A stretch of DNA of 64,000 bases from Pseudanabaena sp. PCC 7367 (GTDB lineage Bacteria > Cyanobacteriota > Cyanobacteriia > Pseudanabaenales > Pseudanabaenaceae). Of this stretch, positions 46,438 through 56,034 are shown piece after piece. Under the pieces are notes generated by a model, which ran no database searches, had not been told where the DNA came from, and was given only the letters and a program-made list of their open reading frames with translations. The stretch is taken from positions 3,916,001 to 3,980,000 of the forward strand of contig NC_019701.1 of NCBI RefSeq assembly GCF_000317065.1, in the 5' to 3' direction. How positions within the stretch are numbered: position 1 is the first letter of the stretch; each line of letters opens with the position of its first letter. The translations under genes and the position numbers were made by a program.

Positions 46438-46825
46438 GACTCGATAGCAGTAGTTATGATGATGAATAGATTTAGCAGTCACATCTAACCAATGTGTTTT
46501 TGCAAAAGCATCCTGAGTAATTGAGTTTGGTGGATTTTTGCAATCTCTAATTTGTGATTAGTGGCGATCGCTGCCCCTATATTGCTCCTTTTGGAATCGC
46601 TCCTGATCGAATTTAATCAAATAGGCATTAAGCATTATTCATGATCGACTGATTTGCTGATCTGCTTTCTCACCTTAAATAGGAATCAAGATATATCTCT
46701 GGCAGGAAAGAGATCGTCTAATTGCAATTACTGCCAGCCACAATCAATCCTGCACAATATCTCGCTCTTAACAGCCCGATCGAAAATCAGGGCAGCTAAT
46801 CATCAGAATCAAAAACAGTTTAAGC
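46438..46825. other. Intergenic before proB, no gene seen
   Basis: These 388 bases hold one GCGATCGC near 46565 and no recognisable gene or hairpin. Confidence 0.35.
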
Positions 46826-48145
46826 ATGGCTCAGGCAAAACCAACCACAAACCAACCCGCTTCGCAATCCTCGAAAAACGCACAGACAATTGTAATTAAA
46901 ATTGGCACTTCTAGCCTGACCAAGCCAGATACTGGCGATCTGCGGTTGGCAGCGATCGCCCAGCTAGTTGAGGTGATCGTGCAATTACAACGGTTGGGGC
47001 ATCGGGTGGTGCTGGTGTCATCGGGGGCGATTGGCGTGGGTTGTACTCGTCTGGGGATGACCGATCGACCCAAGCGAATTGAGGCCAAGCAAGCGATCGC
47101 GGCAGTGGGTCAGGGGCGGCTGATTCGGATTTATGATGATTTTTTTGCCGCCTTTGCCCAACCGGTGGCGCAGGTATTGCTGACCCGTAATAATTTAATT
47201 TTGCGGCATCATTACATCAAGGTACTCAATACCTTTAATGAGCTGTTGCAGATGTCAATTGTACCGATCGTGAATGAAAATGACACAATTGCGATCGATG
47301 AAATTAAATTTGGCGATAATGATACCCTCTCGGCGTTGGTGGCCAGTTTAATCGAAGCTGATTGGTTGTTCTTGCTTACTGATGTGGACTGTCTTTATTC
47401 TGCTAATCCCCACCAGGAAGAAACTGCCGTGCCAATTTCAACGGTGGGCTATGAACAGTTGCAAAAGTTGATTGGTCAGGATATGGGGCAAGATACTGGG
47501 GGCGATCGCCCTGCCTCTGGTTTTGATAATCAAGCTAATCGGTTTGAGCAGTCAATCGCTCAAGCTCCTCCTCGCCCCACTAAGCAGCCCAGCCAAACCA
47601 ACCACCCCAACCAAAGCAATAAATGGGGCACAGGTGGCATTAATACCAAGCTGACCGCCGCTAAGATTGCGGCCACGGCAGGGGTCAAAACCGTAATTAG
47701 CCTCGGCAGTGAACCGCAACGGCTTTTATCAATTCTGCAAGGTGAGCAACTCGGTACTACCTTCGAGCCCCTACCCCGTGCGGTTACGGCTCGCAAACGC
47801 TGGATCGCCTATGGCTTGATTCCGGCCGGAAAGTTGATTCTGGACGCGGGGGCAGTGCTGGCGCTGGAAAAATCGGGGCGATCGCTCTTGCCTGCTGGTA
47901 TTACTCAGGTAATTGGCAAATTTGAAATAACCGATGCCGTGAGCCTTTGCGATCCCAATGGGGTAGAGTTTGCGCGGGGGATTGTTAACTATAACAGCGG
48001 TGATATTGCCAGGATCGCTGGGTTCAACTCCCAGCAAATCCCCCAACTTCTTAATCTAGATCCCAATGAGTTTGATGGTGAAGTGATCCACCGGGATAAT
48101 ATGGTGTTGCTCAACCCCACGATCGCTACCCCAACTGGAACTTAG
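46826..48145 (+). CDS. proB: Glutamate 5-kinase with low-complexity insert
   Basis: ProB phosphorylates glutamate, the first step of proline synthesis. The kinase domain has VIKIGTSSLTKPDTGDL, VVLVSSGAIGVGCTRLGM, VPIVNENDTIAIDEIKFGDNDTLSALVA, LLTDVDCLYSANP and WGTGGINTKLTAAKIA. The C-terminal PUA domain covers about 360-430 (RSLLPAGITQVIGKFEITDAVSL). The protein is 439 residues against about 370 usual. The excess is an insert of about 50 residues at 215-264, starting GDRPAS (codons at 47501-47518), Gln/Pro/Asn/Thr-rich, just before the WGTGG loop. The same GDRPAS start occurs in the SfsA insert. Start ATG 46826. Confidence 0.95.
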   Translation: MAQAKPTTNQPASQSSKNAQTIVIKIGTSSLTKPDTGDLRLAAIAQLVEVIVQLQRLGHRVVLVSSGAIGVGCTRLGMTDRPKRIEAKQAIAAVGQGRLIRIYDDFFAAFAQPVAQVLLTRNNLILRHHYIKVLNTFNELLQMSIVPIVNENDTIAIDEIKFGDNDTLSALVASLIEADWLFLLTDVDCLYSANPHQEETAVPISTVGYEQLQKLIGQDMGQDTGGDRPASGFDNQANRFEQSIAQAPPRPTKQPSQTNHPNQSNKWGTGGINTKLTAAKIAATAGVKTVISLGSEPQRLLSILQGEQLGTTFEPLPRAVTARKRWIAYGLIPAGKLILDAGAVLALEKSGRSLLPAGITQVIGKFEITDAVSLCDPNGVEFARGIVNYNSGDIARIAGFNSQQIPQLLNLDPNEFDGEVIHRDNMVLLNPTIATPTGT

Positions 48146-48518
48146 CTATAGCAATGTAAGTTGCTGGGTTCCCAAAGAGGTAACTATTGAGGGGCTGACC
48201 TGGATTGATTTTGGCTATTATTTGCCTTTGGCTCTGCATAATTAATTTATTACCAGGGATTATATACATTCCTGAGCACTAGATCATCACTAGATCACTA
48301 GGGCATCTTCAAGAGACTTCTTTGGCATAAACGCCTATAGATTAGATCAAAACATACCACTGCTTGCCCAACATCTAGCTTGGAATAGCGCCAGCAAAGA
48401 ACTAAATAGACTAAATAGCGATCGATTGAACCAGATCTAGGCTCAGCCAGTCTAATCAATTAAGTTTGGATTCAATCACTAATCGTTAGACTTTTGATTA
48501 TTATGGGGAAAAGCAGCC
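48146..48518. other. Intergenic, no gene seen
   Basis: These 373 bases between two rightward genes contain no recognisable gene. No convincing terminator for proB is seen. Confidence 0.35.
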
Positions 48519-49118
48519 ATGAAAAGTCATTTACATTCAATTAAATATTCAATTAAATATTCAATCAAACTAACCGTGCTAACCCTCGCCGCTGTTGGTC
48601 TGAGCCTATCGCTAGGCGGTAACATTGCCCAGGCTGGCGAAACCACGATCAGGGGCAGAAATGGTCGCACCGGCACGATCAACACCAATGTCAATCGGCA
48701 AAACAATCGACTAAACTACGATCGCCAGATCACCTATCCCAATGGCAGAAACGCTAACTCGACCGGAGAATTTATCGGCGATCGCAATGGTAATTACAAG
48801 GGCAACGTAACCAGGACTAATGTCAATGGTAAATCCAACAACTATTTCGTTGAAGGGACTCGCACCCGCACCAATGGTACTCGCACCAATGATGCGGTGA
48901 TCACTGGCCCCAACCAGAATCAAGCAACTTTTAATAGTTCTAGCACCTGTAATAGTGGCAGTTGCACAGGCAATCGCAGCCTTACCTATCCCAATGGCAA
49001 AACACGTACTACCACTCTGACTGGTGAGCGGGTTGCGCCTGGTGAATATAGCGGTGATGTGAATGTGACTGGTCGCAACGGTCGTACTCGCAGTGGTGAA
49101 TTCTATCATCGCCGCTAG
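48519..49118 (+). CDS. Secreted Asn/Gly/Thr-rich protein of unknown function
   Basis: A 199-residue protein with a signal peptide (KLTVLTLAAVGLSLSLGG, cleavage after AQA). The N-terminal n-region contains three SIKY/SIKL repeats made by a 12-bp DNA repeat (48535-48570). The mature protein has recurring RNGRT and YPNG motifs (GRNGRTGTI, ITYPNGRN, LTYPNGKT, GRNGRTRSGEF) and two cysteines close together (STCNSGSCTG). The pattern suggests a small beta-sheet or MORN-like repeat structure, but I do not recognise the family. Start ATG 48519. Confidence 0.7.
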   Translation: MKSHLHSIKYSIKYSIKLTVLTLAAVGLSLSLGGNIAQAGETTIRGRNGRTGTINTNVNRQNNRLNYDRQITYPNGRNANSTGEFIGDRNGNYKGNVTRTNVNGKSNNYFVEGTRTRTNGTRTNDAVITGPNQNQATFNSSSTCNSGSCTGNRSLTYPNGKTRTTTLTGERVAPGEYSGDVNVTGRNGRTRSGEFYHRR

Positions 49119-49299
49119 TTAGGGCAGACTCTCTAGATCAATCACGATCGCAAGGTTTGCAAAGCAATGATGACAATGGCTCTTATTTAGTTTAATCGGA
49201 TTTTAGATACTTTAGATATAGATTGCCGATTAAATTAGGGACACATGATTGCATCACTTCGACCATAGCCTTGCGATCGGGATAGCTAGTTGGCAATGG

Positions 49300-51219
49300 T
49301 TAATTGGTATTAATTGGCGATCGTGTCTCACTGGTGGTGAGTTGGGTCAAAATGCGATCCTTGATTTGACCACTGGTTAAGCCCAATCCTGCTTTAGCTT
49401 CATCGGGAGAAGCATGATCCACCAGAATGTCGGGCACACCCAGACGGGTAATTGGCAACATAATGCCCATATCCATCAGTCCTTCGAGCACGCCGCTGCC
49501 AAAGCCACCCATAATGCAGCCTTCTTCGAGCGTAAACACATGGCCGATTTTTTGAGCCAGGGGTGCAATCAGCTCTAGATCGATCGGCTTGGCAAATCTG
49601 GCATTCACCACAGTTGCTTCCATGCCATGTTCCACCAGCAATTCAGCCGCCTGCATCGCCGTATTCACCATCGTGCCATAGGCAACTAACAACACATCAT
49701 CACCTTCGCGTAATACCTCACCCTTGCCGATCGGCAGTGGTTGCCAACCTTCCTCTTGAAGCGGCACACCAATGCCATTACCACGGGGATAGCGCATGGC
49801 GATCGGGCCATCGGTGTAGTTAATCCCGGTCACCAGCATTTGTTGCAACTCGGCTTCATCCTTAGGAGCCATCATCACCATATTCGGGATACAACGCAGA
49901 TAGGCTATATCATACATACCCTGGTGAGTAGGGCCATCTGCACCCACGATCCCGGCTCGATCGAGACAGAAGAAGACGGGCAGCTTCTGGATACAAACAT
50001 CATGGATAATCTGGTCATAGGCACGCTGCAAGAAGGTGGAATAGATCGCCGCGATCGGTCGCACTCCTTCGCAGGCCATTCCCGCCGCCAGGGTGATCGC
50101 ATGTTGTTCGGCAATTCCCACATCCACATATTGATCGGGGAACTTGGTTTGTAATTTGTCTAGGCCAGTACCAGTGGCCATCGCTGCTGTAATACCAATA
50201 ATCCGCTTGTCATGCTCGGCTAGCTTGATCAGCGTATCCACAAACACCTTGGAATATTTAGGTGGTTTGGGCTTGCTGGGTGTAGCTTTACCAGTGGCAA
50301 TATCAAAGGCATTTTGAGCATGGTAGGCCACCTTGTCTACTTCCGCATATTTATAGCCCTTGCCCTTGGTGGTTGATACATGCACCATCACTGGCCCTTT
50401 GAGCGTATGCGCCATCGTGAAGGTGTCGATCAATTCCTTGACATTATGGCCATCGATCGGGCCAATATATTTAAAGCCCAGTTCTTCAATGATTGCCCCT
50501 ACCTTGTTTTGCAGCATGGTAACAATCTTGAAGTTATCGCGCAGCCTTTCAATCTCTGGGCTGATCGAACCACCCAGAAACGGCAGATTGCGAATTTGAT
50601 CTTCGAGGTTTTCACTAATCGACTGGATCGGCTCACTGAGGCGGAGACGATTGAGATAACGGGGGATCGCACCAACGTTGGGTGAGATCGACATCTCATT
50701 ATCATTCAAGATTACCAGCAGGTTAGTTTTGGGCAAATGTCCAGCATGGTTGATTGCTTCTAGAGCCATGCCGCCGGTCAGCGCTCCATCACCAATGATC
50801 GCCGCTACCTTATAATCATCGCCCATCGCATCACGCGCCATTGCCATACCCAGGCCAGCAGAGATACTTGTGGAAGCATGACCAGCACCAAAATGATCGA
50901 AGGGGCTTTCGGTGCGCTTGAGATATCCAGCTACGCCATCCTTTTGCCGCAGGGTATGGAATTGCTCATAGCGGCCAGTAATCATTTTATGGGGATAGGC
51001 TTGATGCCCCACATCCCAAATCACCTTGTCACGATCGAGATCTAAGGTCTGATACAAGCCTAAGGTTAGTTCCACCACCCCCAAGCCAGGCCCAAGGTGT
51101 CCACCTGTCGCCGCGATCGTTTGCAGGTGTTTCTCCCGAATCTCCTGGGCAATAGATTCCAATTCTGCCACAGTCAAACCATGCAGTTGGTTGGGATGAA
51201 CGATATCTCTTAAACGCAT
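49300..51219 (-). CDS. dxs: 1-deoxy-D-xylulose-5-phosphate synthase
   Basis: Dxs condenses pyruvate and glyceraldehyde 3-phosphate, entry step of the MEP isoprenoid pathway for carotenoids and the chlorophyll phytol tail. The protein is 639 residues, as usual. Motifs include [52 protein letters not shown] for thiamine diphosphate and magnesium, [28 protein letters not shown] with the catalytic Glu and [23 protein letters not shown]. Start ATG 51219. No thiamine riboswitch is visible upstream. Confidence 0.97.
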   Translation of the reverse strand: MRLRDIVHPNQLHGLTVAELESIAQEIREKHLQTIAATGGHLGPGLGVVELTLGLYQTLDLDRDKVIWDVGHQAYPHKMITGRYEQFHTLRQKDGVAGYLKRTESPFDHFGAGHASTSISAGLGMAMARDAMGDDYKVAAIIGDGALTGGMALEAINHAGHLPKTNLLVILNDNEMSISPNVGAIPRYLNRLRLSEPIQSISENLEDQIRNLPFLGGSISPEIERLRDNFKIVTMLQNKVGAIIEELGFKYIGPIDGHNVKELIDTFTMAHTLKGPVMVHVSTTKGKGYKYAEVDKVAYHAQNAFDIATGKATPSKPKPPKYSKVFVDTLIKLAEHDKRIIGITAAMATGTGLDKLQTKFPDQYVDVGIAEQHAITLAAGMACEGVRPIAAIYSTFLQRAYDQIIHDVCIQKLPVFFCLDRAGIVGADGPTHQGMYDIAYLRCIPNMVMMAPKDEAELQQMLVTGINYTDGPIAMRYPRGNGIGVPLQEEGWQPLPIGKGEVLREGDDVLLVAYGTMVNTAMQAAELLVEHGMEATVVNARFAKPIDLELIAPLAQKIGHVFTLEEGCIMGGFGSGVLEGLMDMGIMLPITRLGVPDILVDHASPDEAKAGLGLTSGQIKDRILTQLTTSETRSPINTN

Positions 51220-51518
51220 AAGGCTTTAAGTATTAATTAGTTAATGAAAATGAATAATGGCAATGCACCTAGTCTACCGACAAATGCATGGATGCGGTGG
51301 TTACTACACCCAAATTAATTCTTCTCCTTATCTTAGTCAGAACGGTGTAGCTTTTTTGACATTCGTAATTCTTTGTATCTATCGCCAAGCTTTTAATTTA
51401 CATTTGTTCATTAAAATGAGAGCAGAGCTTCTACTATCAATCTGCGCAATTAACTCTATCGCAATCTAAATAGCTAAACACGGCTTGCGATCGGCATTTA
51501 CCCTCAACTCCAGGCTAG
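51220..51518. other. Intergenic, no supported gene
   Basis: These 299 bases contain a 70-codon rightward frame (51257-51469) but it has no ribosome-binding site or recognisable likeness. Nothing else stands out. Confidence 0.35.
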
Positions 51519-53168
51519 TTATTTGATCCGCTCAAAGAGATATACTCCATCTTGGCTAAATACTGACCGATAGCGATCGGCAAAGGGCGATCGGCTGGCA
51601 TCTTGATACCTTGCCACCAGATCCGCAGCAAATTCAGGATTACTGAGCCAGCCAGGATGTTTAATATTTAACAACACAAAATCATATTGATTCAGATCGG
51701 TGGGCATGGGCTCGGTGATCGCCAGACGCACATAGCGGCGATGGGTCAGGTGGGGCGCAATTTCATTGGTGGTAAGAACGCTGGGTTTTTCGCTGCGGTA
51801 ATTACGCATGTCTATGATTGGATCGCGTGACTTGACGTAGGCGATCGCTTCATGATCAGCCTGCCAGGTATCGAGCCGATCGAGGTAATTACTGCCAAAA
51901 AAGCTAAGCCGCGAGATGATCGCAAATGCCAACAACGACCATAGTAAAATATGCCGCATCGATCGCAGCAAGCCTGGATAAGCAGGGCGATCGTGCCAGC
52001 TATAAATCACCACTAGAAATAAAAATGGCAAAACTGGCAGCGAATATTGATGCACCAAGTCCCGTTGCGCCCCATCGCTGGCCAAAATATTCATCGCCAG
52101 CGCCGGAATTGCGGCGATCAAGGGTGTTAGTTGCCGATATGAAATCAACCAGATTAACGGCGCAGCTAATAAAGCTAAATATCCCAATGTATCCAGCGAG
52201 AAAACCTGACCTAGTAATAGCTGGGGCTTGGTAAACAAGTTCGTAAAAATCTCGGTAAACGAACCGCCCAGATAGTCATAGCGAGACAGATGTCTACCGA
52301 TCGCTGCATTCTCACCACCGATCGCGGGGATGATTAACTGAGTAGCGACAATAAACCAGATGATTCCATCAATAATTGCGATCGCTCCACAAATTTTTTG
52401 CTTACGTTGCCACAGTTGCCAGTTATTACTATTACTGAATTGTTCAGGAGCGCAAGCCGCTGCAAGGAGAGCATTTCGATCGCTATTTATTTCTTGTTCA
52501 ACTTTGCTTATGGATTGATTAGTTTGCTTTGGCTCAAGTTGATCAGACAGTTCTGGTTTAGATACGAAGCGATCGCGCTCAAAAATTAATAACCATATCC
52601 CCATCGCGGCAACCGTTAATGCCAAGGCAGCCTTACAACTGAGCACCAGCAAAACTGTGCTACTAAATCTGGCAATTTGTCCCCTCTTTGCAAATAAGAT
52701 CGCCCAGCACAACCCTGGCAGGGCAATTACTTCCGGGTGAAAGTCAAACAGGTTGATATTAAATACGGCCGGATAGAGCAGATAGATCGCCGCGATCGCT
52801 AGTGCTGCGGATTTGTTCAACTGGGCATTAATTGCCAGTTCATAAATTGGGATTGCGGCGATCGTTAGGGCAATGGCCTGCACTGCCAGCAACCAATGTA
52901 AATCGGCATAAATTGCATATAGCAATCCTAAATAGTAGAGAATGATCGCGGCATGATCGCCAAGAATATGAAACCCGGTCAGGGAAGAGAGCGGCTCCAG
53001 GCCACGACTGATTAAATAGGCAGCTTGATCAAAAATGCCCAAATCCCAACCACCGGATTGAAACAGAGCATGACGGGTGCTGCTGGCAATAAAAAATAAG
53101 ATCGCAGCGATCGCGGTGAGTAAATAGATGGCGTAGCGATCGGTTAGCTGGTGGATTAGTTTGTTCAA
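51519..53168 (-). CDS. DUF2079 family polytopic membrane protein
   Basis: A 549-residue membrane protein with about ten hydrophobic helices. The N-terminal FFIASSTRHALFQSGGWDLGIFDQAAYLISRG and GDHAAIILYYLGLLYAI with NLFDFHPEVIALP match DUF2079, a GT-C glycosyltransferase-like family. The GWDLGIFDQ aspartates resemble the catalytic loop of GT-C enzymes. A polar insert of about 60 residues (about 205-265, KPELSDQLEPKQTNQ...) separates two helices and is absent from typical members as I know them. The C-terminal 100 residues form a soluble domain. Start ATG 53168. Confidence 0.82.
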   Translation of the reverse strand: MNKLIHQLTDRYAIYLLTAIAAILFFIASSTRHALFQSGGWDLGIFDQAAYLISRGLEPLSSLTGFHILGDHAAIILYYLGLLYAIYADLHWLLAVQAIALTIAAIPIYELAINAQLNKSAALAIAAIYLLYPAVFNINLFDFHPEVIALPGLCWAILFAKRGQIARFSSTVLLVLSCKAALALTVAAMGIWLLIFERDRFVSKPELSDQLEPKQTNQSISKVEQEINSDRNALLAAACAPEQFSNSNNWQLWQRKQKICGAIAIIDGIIWFIVATQLIIPAIGGENAAIGRHLSRYDYLGGSFTEIFTNLFTKPQLLLGQVFSLDTLGYLALLAAPLIWLISYRQLTPLIAAIPALAMNILASDGAQRDLVHQYSLPVLPFLFLVVIYSWHDRPAYPGLLRSMRHILLWSLLAFAIISRLSFFGSNYLDRLDTWQADHEAIAYVKSRDPIIDMRNYRSEKPSVLTTNEIAPHLTHRRYVRLAITEPMPTDLNQYDFVLLNIKHPGWLSNPEFAADLVARYQDASRSPFADRYRSVFSQDGVYLFERIK

Positions 53169-53262
53169 GCCTCAAGTTTGCCTCGGCAATTTGACTTTTA
53201 GATTTTAAAATCTGTTAGTGGTTTACAGATAAGATTTGGCGGGTTAATAGCCGTATTTAGCA

Positions 53263-53268
53263 TATAAT
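53263..53268 (+). promoter_or_regulatory. -10 element at the start of the membrane-protein operon
   Basis: A perfect TATAAT ends 6 bases before the ATG at 53275. If used, the transcript would start at or beside the start codon, giving a leaderless message. TTGGCG at 53236-53241 is a weak -35 with a long 21-base spacer. Confidence 0.4.
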
Positions 53269-53274
53269 CCTGGT

Positions 53275-53769
53275 ATGACTGAGGAGCAACCAGACCCTAA
53301 TCAGCCTAATCCTGATGATACTGCTAATGAGGAGGAGCAGAAAATATCTTCAGGGGCGATCGTGCCTTTGCCTGAACAGCCATTGTTCGATTCAAAAGAT
53401 ATAATTAATGCACGCATCAGTGAATTAGCCCAGCACGAGGAATCAATTGAACGATTAACAGAACTCCTGGAAAGATTAACCAAAAATGATGTTGGCCAAA
53501 GGATTGTAGAAGAAACTATTGCAGGTAGAGTGCATGAAAGAAAAAGCAAAGATCGCCAGTTTTTGTTTAAAACTTCAGCCACAGTAGTGAGTGCTTCTCT
53601 GGGAATTGCATTTTTGCTATTTGGCACTGAGGTTATCGCTGCTACTGGTATGGCTGTTATTGCGCTTTCAGTAATGTCGGCTCTGGGAATACCCTTGCAG
53701 GATTTAGCTAAATTAGTAGCTGCAATGCGAGGTAAATCTAATAGCGATCGGGAAAATGGTGAAAAGTAA
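53275..53769 (+). CDS. Membrane protein of unknown function, first gene of a coupled pair
   Basis: A 164-residue protein: an acidic, Pro/Asn-rich N-terminus, a coiled helix (ISELAQHEESIERLTELLERLTKNDV), a basic stretch (RVHERKSKDRQF) and two transmembrane helices (TSATVVSASLGIAFLLFGTEVI and ATGMAVIALSVMSALGIP). The helix-basic-two-TM layout resembles cyanobacterial TRADD-N-associated membrane domains, but the match is weak by eye. Its TAA shares a base with the next ATG (TAATG), so the two are translationally coupled. Confidence 0.6.
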   Translation: MTEEQPDPNQPNPDDTANEEEQKISSGAIVPLPEQPLFDSKDIINARISELAQHEESIERLTELLERLTKNDVGQRIVEETIAGRVHERKSKDRQFLFKTSATVVSASLGIAFLLFGTEVIAATGMAVIALSVMSALGIPLQDLAKLVAAMRGKSNSDRENGEK

Positions 53770-54551
53770 TGACTAATAAAACTACTCGCAACCGGATTAG
53801 CTATGCTCCTTTTCTAGTTGGGGCATACCTAACTTTGTTAATTACTGGATTGATATACCTTTCTAATAATTTTAAATCCAGGTCGGCAAGGAGTATTGCT
53901 TTGTTTGTCGCTGCGGCAATGGTTATGCCTGCGGTTACTGCTTTTCAAATGCAGTTGGTCAGCGATCAAGATGAACAGCCTGGCTCGGTACTGGATAATT
54001 ATTCCAGCAAGTTGATTGATGAATATATGGTTGAGTTGTTGAAACCAGCCCCAAGCAAATTCTCAACAAACAAGTTTGTATATAGTGGTAAAAATAGAGC
54101 TAAGAAACCAACTGAGAAAGATAGTAAAAATGAATATCAGGAAATAGAATTTATTGATGCAGTTTTCGAAGATGCCGTTGATTGGAATGCTTTTAGTGAA
54201 TTTCTATCAGAATTAAAAGACGAGATTAATATCTCAAGCAAAATATCTATTAAGTCGGTAAAAAAACAAAATGGCAAATTTACCATTGTTATAGATGCCC
54301 CTCAAAATACTGACAAAGCAGCAATCGAAAATTTCTTAAACCAACAGCATAAATCAGCATTAAGTAATTTAGAAGAAAAGAACCTGGAATATGCTAAGGC
54401 ATTGGCATACAAAGAAGGGATGAGTTTTCTTCATCGGTCTTTTGTTGAGCAAATTTCAAATCAGCAGCACGATCAAATTAATACAACTGATACTAAGCGG
54501 CAGGTTCGTTTTTATGGTGATAAACAAAAAACTATAGAATCGGATGAATAA
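53769..54551 (+). CDS. Membrane-anchored protein of unknown function, second gene of a coupled pair
   Basis: A 260-residue protein: two transmembrane helices at the N-terminus (about 10-30 and 41-60), then a charged region with many Lys/Asn, and an alpha-beta segment FIDAVFEDAVDWNAFSEFLSELKDEINISSKISIKSVKKQNGKFTIVIDAPQ, followed by a helical tail. No family is recognised. The DNA is AT-rich and lacks HIP1 sites. It is coupled to the preceding gene by a TAATG overlap, so the products probably form a complex. Confidence 0.6.
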   Translation: MTNKTTRNRISYAPFLVGAYLTLLITGLIYLSNNFKSRSARSIALFVAAAMVMPAVTAFQMQLVSDQDEQPGSVLDNYSSKLIDEYMVELLKPAPSKFSTNKFVYSGKNRAKKPTEKDSKNEYQEIEFIDAVFEDAVDWNAFSEFLSELKDEINISSKISIKSVKKQNGKFTIVIDAPQNTDKAAIENFLNQQHKSALSNLEEKNLEYAKALAYKEGMSFLHRSFVEQISNQQHDQINTTDTKRQVRFYGDKQKTIESDE

Positions 54552-54582
54552 AGTCATCTCACCTTCTAAAGGATGCGTAAAT

Positions 54583-55077
54583 CTAGATCGAAAAGGCAAA
54601 CCTGGTATTCTGCGACTCAGCATAAGCCAGAATTCTTTCGTAGGCTTCTAGATCCCAGAGCAGCGCGATCGCCAACTGGGGGTCTTTGAAAAAGCGATCC
54701 TCAATTTCCTTGTGATTATCCACATGGATATACACCCGCATTTTCCTGACCGTGGCTAGGCATTCAGCCGGGTCATACCAGCGATCTTGTTCAGGCTTAT
54801 TGCTCACCTGTTGAATTTTGGCGGCGATCGCCTGTTCCAGCTCTTCATTACTCTGGCTCTTTTCGTCCGCTTCCAGGGCATCTTCCAGCACATCCGCAAA
54901 CAGCATCGCGTCTTCAAACATAAACGCGCCCAATGGTGATAACCCCCGCTCCCTGGCGATCGCATCTATGGTTGAAAGGGAGCTAAAGACCGCATTGCCA
55001 TATACAAACCCCTGCCCATCAGGGTCCATTTCCGATGGGATTGAAGCCGCGCCTTGATTTTCCAGTTCAATAATCAT
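54583..55077 (-). CDS. Soluble protein of unknown function
   Basis: A 164-residue acidic protein, mostly helical, with recognisable but unassigned conserved-looking segments: GNAVFSSLSTIDAIARERGLSPLGAFMFED, DRWYDPAECLATVRKMRVYI and ALLWDLEAYERILAYAES. I do not recognise the family and see no catalytic motif. Start ATG 55077. It converges on the preceding membrane operon, 31 bases away. Confidence 0.65.
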   Translation of the reverse strand: MIIELENQGAASIPSEMDPDGQGFVYGNAVFSSLSTIDAIARERGLSPLGAFMFEDAMLFADVLEDALEADEKSQSNEELEQAIAAKIQQVSNKPEQDRWYDPAECLATVRKMRVYIHVDNHKEIEDRFFKDPQLAIALLWDLEAYERILAYAESQNTRFAFSI

Positions 55078-55121
55078 TACTTTTGCCAGTCAACCCTGCA
55101 TTATTTAATGTAAGTAGGCTG

Positions 55122-55907
55122 CTAATAATCATAGGGTTTTTTGGGTCGATCGACAGGGGTGATTTTATTTGAAGCGATCACTAATTGCCTTTGCCCCTCT
55201 AGTTCTTCTGTAATCATTTGCCCTTCCACTTGCACCCATTGATCCGGTTTAAAATTGGCGCGATCGACAGTACTTTCAACCCTAACCGGTAAGCCCACCG
55301 GGTAGGCATCTGCCGCGCAACAGGTAATTACAAACCGGGTGACCACAAAATAGTTGGCTGGCATCGATTCAGGATGCACCACAAACCCAATTACATCGGC
55401 AGCCTGACCATTATAGGCATCAGGCTCAGGATAAACATTTAAGGTTCTGACCCACTCAATCAGGGTGCGATCTTCCGGCTTCCGATTGGCACGAAATGAT
55501 TCTGGGTTCGATCGCGTATCCCGCAAGGTTTCATTCACCCCTCGCTGCAAGGCCATATCGCTAGCAAAGGCGCGTGGTGAAATCAACAGCCCCAAAATTG
55601 CCACAACTAAAAGCAAAGAGCTACCGAGGCTAGGCAACAGGATGGTAGTGTGCGATGCAGTGCTGAAATAGCGACGGCGTTTAGCTACTCGTACTCCCTC
55701 GAATCCAGCAAAGATCAACAGAATTACACCTGCCACGATCGTCAACCACATGTAGTTGGGATGGATCAACAGGAAGAGTTCCTGGGTGAACCAGAGTTTG
55801 AAGAATAATAAGCCCCAGGCCGCGATCGCCAGGGTATCAAGCCAGGGCGCAATTAGTTTAAGGGGGGATAGCTTAGGAGCTGGATTAGCTGGTCGTCTTG
55901 CAGGCAT
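55122..55907 (-). CDS. TIGR03943/DUF1980 family permease subunit
   Basis: The N-terminal half has three to four transmembrane helices; the C-terminal half is a soluble domain with VIGFVVHPESMPANYFVVTRFVITCCAADAYPVG and GQMITEELEGQRQLVIASNKI. The CCAADA motif is diagnostic for TIGR03943. These proteins occur beside YraQ-type permeases, as here (the permease ends 128 bases upstream), and are thought to form one transporter; Bacillus YcgQ/YcgR is an example. I chose ATG 55907 over 55970, which adds a non-conserved leader. Confidence 0.85.
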   Translation of the reverse strand: MPARRPANPAPKLSPLKLIAPWLDTLAIAAWGLLFFKLWFTQELFLLIHPNYMWLTIVAGVILLIFAGFEGVRVAKRRRYFSTASHTTILLPSLGSSLLLVVAILGLLISPRAFASDMALQRGVNETLRDTRSNPESFRANRKPEDRTLIEWVRTLNVYPEPDAYNGQAADVIGFVVHPESMPANYFVVTRFVITCCAADAYPVGLPVRVESTVDRANFKPDQWVQVEGQMITEELEGQRQLVIASNKITPVDRPKKPYDY

Positions 55908-56034
55908 ATAGATTGGGGTAATTAAGCTACAAAAATACTTAGATTCAGATCTTGAGAGGCAGTGGGGCAATCAGCAACGCTTAAAAAGCAAACGGCCAAA
56001 ACTTTCGCCTAATTTGTTTTAGATTAGTACGTTT

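Noticed and set aside
49563-50685. Several rightward frames opposite dxs
   Set aside because: They are shadows of the strongly conserved dxs coding sequence.
51257-51469. 70-codon rightward frame downstream of the dxs start
   Set aside because: No ribosome-binding site, odd composition, no recognisable domain.
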